A DNA stretch of 64,000 nucleotides, taken from contig CALTBR010000001.1 of assembly GCA_943842425.1 (NCBI GenBank), forward strand, positions 372,001 through 436,000, given 5' to 3'. The first letter of the stretch is position 1. Each line of letters starts with the position of its first letter. This document shows positions 63,344 through 64,000 of the stretch, one piece after another. Position numbers and translations under genes: made by a program. The notes under the pieces were generated by a model. That model was not told the DNA's origin and searched no databases. It worked only from the letters and a program-made list of their open reading frames with translations. This DNA comes from UBA974 sp002292405. Lineage in GTDB: Bacteria; Bacteroidota; Bacteroidia; Flavobacteriales_D; Sanyastnellaceae.

Positions 63344-63565
63344 TTAGTATTCGTCTTCGTTGAAGAAGAAGTCCTCTTTCGAAGGGTAGTCAGGCCAAAT
63401 ATCTTCAATAGTATCATAGTTTTCTCCATCATCTTGAAGCCCTTGAAGGTTTTCTACCACTTCAAGCGGCGCTCCTGTACGCATAGCGAAGTCAATAAGC
63501 TCGTCTTTTGAAGCGGGCCATGGTGCATCCTCTAAGTAAGAGGCTAATTCGAGAGTCCAATACAT
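63344..63565 (-). CDS. DUF2795 domain small acidic protein
   Basis: A 73-residue, strongly acidic protein. Residues 1-48 form a small helical DUF2795-like domain (ELASYLEDAPWPASKDELIDFA and LEVVENLQGLQDDGENY); the tail is rich in D, E, F and P. This kind of protein is widespread in Bacteroidota; function unknown. It has its own good promoter and a hairpin in its short leader. Confidence 0.85.
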   Translation of the reverse strand: MYWTLELASYLEDAPWPASKDELIDFAMRTGAPLEVVENLQGLQDDGENYDTIEDIWPDYPSKEDFFFNEDEY

Positions 63566-63579
63566 TCCTTTCTATTTGT

Positions 63580-63597
63580 GTCTTGTTTACACAAGAC
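63580..63597 (-). promoter_or_regulatory. Hairpin in the DUF2795 leader / between pduO and DUF2795
   Basis: Perfect 7-base inverted repeat GTCTTGT-ttac-ACAAGAC (stems 63580-63586 and 63591-63597). It lies just downstream of the predicted transcription start of the DUF2795 gene and upstream of its ATG. No T-run follows on the minus strand, so it is more likely an operator or leader stem than a terminator. Confidence 0.4.
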
Positions 63598-63607
63598 TTA
63601 CAGCGCG

Positions 63608-63637
63608 CAAAAGTAACCGAATCTCTATAAGTTGCAA
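63608..63637 (-). promoter_or_regulatory. Promoter of the DUF2795 gene, -33/-7 type
   Basis: On the minus strand TTG (63637-63635), a 19-base spacer, then TACTTTTG (63615-63608): a full consensus match. The -33 element sits inside the last codons of the upstream cobalamin adenosyltransferase gene. Predicted leader about 35 bases. Confidence 0.65.
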
Positions 63638-64000
63638 GTTTTCCATGCAATTTCTTCAGTTTCGGTTAAATATGATAATAATCTGGCGGTTGTGAATAGT
63701 AAATCTGACAGTCGATTTAGATATTTTATAACCTCTGGATTGACCTCTTCCTCTCTGGATAATCCCACACACCTGCGTTCCGCTCTACGACAAACGGCTC
63801 TTGCTATGTGTGCATCCGCAACAGCTGGATGACCTCCTGGGAGTAAGAAGTTTTTTAGTGTGGGAACCTTTTCATCTGCCGCGTCCATCCACTCTTCAAA
63901 CTTTTTTATTGCATGCTTAGATAATTTTGGAAGCTTTTCTAGCATTTTTGAATCTTTTGTCGCCAGGTGAGAACCGAGGGTGAACAGTTCAGCCTGAATT
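63625..64000 (-). CDS. Cob(I)alamin adenosyltransferase, PduO type (C-terminal part, cut by window edge)
   Basis: Partial gene; the frame is open to the right edge and the start is outside. It transfers the adenosyl group of ATP to cob(I)alamin, making coenzyme B12. Visible family features: the ELFTLGSHLAT segment right at the edge, LPGGHPAVADAHIARAVCRRAERRCV (helix with conserved Arg and Cys residues), and VIKYLNRLSDLLFTTARL near the C-terminus, all characteristic of PduO trimeric transferases. An internal ATG at 63945 is within the conserved region and is not the start. Confidence 0.88.
   Translation of the reverse strand, partial: IQAELFTLGSHLATKDSKMLEKLPKLSKHAIKKFEEWMDAADEKVPTLKNFLLPGGHPAVADAHIARAVCRRAERRCVGLSREEEVNPEVIKYLNRLSDLLFTTARLLSYLTETEEIAWKTCNL

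Noticed and set aside
1..64000. tRNA/rRNA genes, CRISPR arrays, IS elements, prophage or defence islands
   Set aside because: I read the intergenic regions and saw no cloverleaf, direct-repeat array, transposase or phage-type genes; the window is core chromosome.

Overview
The window looks like a chromosomal segment of a marine or aquatic member of the Bacteroidota, most likely Flavobacteriales. Reasons: the gene order matches conserved Bacteroidota blocks (pdxJ / CBS protein / nadK / porG / uppS / bamA / ompH / ompH / murI; purH / mreBCD / mrdA / rodA; DUF4271 / hemD / rnpA / ctpA). A type IX secretion (T9SS) substrate and the T9SS component PorG are both present. Start codons lack Shine-Dalgarno sequences, and upstream regions carry the Bacteroidota -7 element TAnnTTTG, sometimes with a -33 TTG. 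The DNA is moderately AT-rich, densely packed and almost wholly core metabolism. I saw no IS element, prophage, CRISPR array, tRNA or rRNA gene, and no gene-free stretch above 300 bases.

Layout. 1-3.1 kb: dxs (cut by the window edge), purQ, a tiny membrane protein, purD. 3.1-9.6 kb: a glycosyltransferase converging on a minus-strand block of O-antigen-ligase-like protein, S41 protease, rnpA, hemD, DUF4271 and a small secreted protein. 9.7-15.4 kb: asd, then a TonB-dependent receptor, a small outer-membrane barrel and a T9SS cargo protein. 15.5-22.5 kb: a frameshifted nitroreductase, metG, an LD-carboxypeptidase, kbl, an FAD oxidoreductase, a PP2C/SpoIIE phosphatase and a CBS-domain remnant. 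22.5-31.9 kb: hydrolase and pdxJ diverging from the envelope-biogenesis operon that ends in murI. 31.9-40.8 kb: gamma-carbonic anhydrase, an interrupted comM, gmhA, a DsbD-like protein, tilS, pabB, lpdA. 40.9-49.3 kb: RND/MMPL exporter, rmlA, polyprenyl synthase, sucA and a frameshifted odhB. 49.5-58.1 kb: the cell-shape operon (mreBCD-mrdA-rodA), purH, an FtsX-type permease. 58.1-64 kb: an outer-membrane protein, an in-frame RmlD-phosphoglucomutase fusion, cvpA, lysC, a DUF2795 protein and a PduO-type cobalamin adenosyltransferase cut by the right edge.

Functionally the window mixes purine synthesis (purQ, purD, purH), envelope building (uppS, bamA, Skp-like chaperones, murI, mre/rod, gmhA, rmlA and rmlD-pgm, ligase), aspartate-family amino acids (lysC, asd), and the 2-oxoglutarate dehydrogenase complex with all three subunits (sucA, odhB and a distant lpdA).

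The most notable observations are: (1) an 865-residue fusion of dTDP-4-dehydrorhamnose reductase and a phosphohexomutase, joining the supply step and the last step of dTDP-rhamnose synthesis; (2) two genes (nitroreductase and odhB) whose frames break at an identical A6-G tract with one A too many, plus an in-frame TAA in comM that leaves its 61-residue C-terminal part open and recognisable, and a phosphatase whose membrane-anchor coding region has no ATG/GTG/TTG start; (3) a repeated geometry in which the -7 promoter element ends 3-6 bases (usually exactly 4) before the start codon, predicting leaderless mRNAs. The lesions could be real recoding or decay, or consensus errors in the assembly. 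The sequence alone cannot decide.
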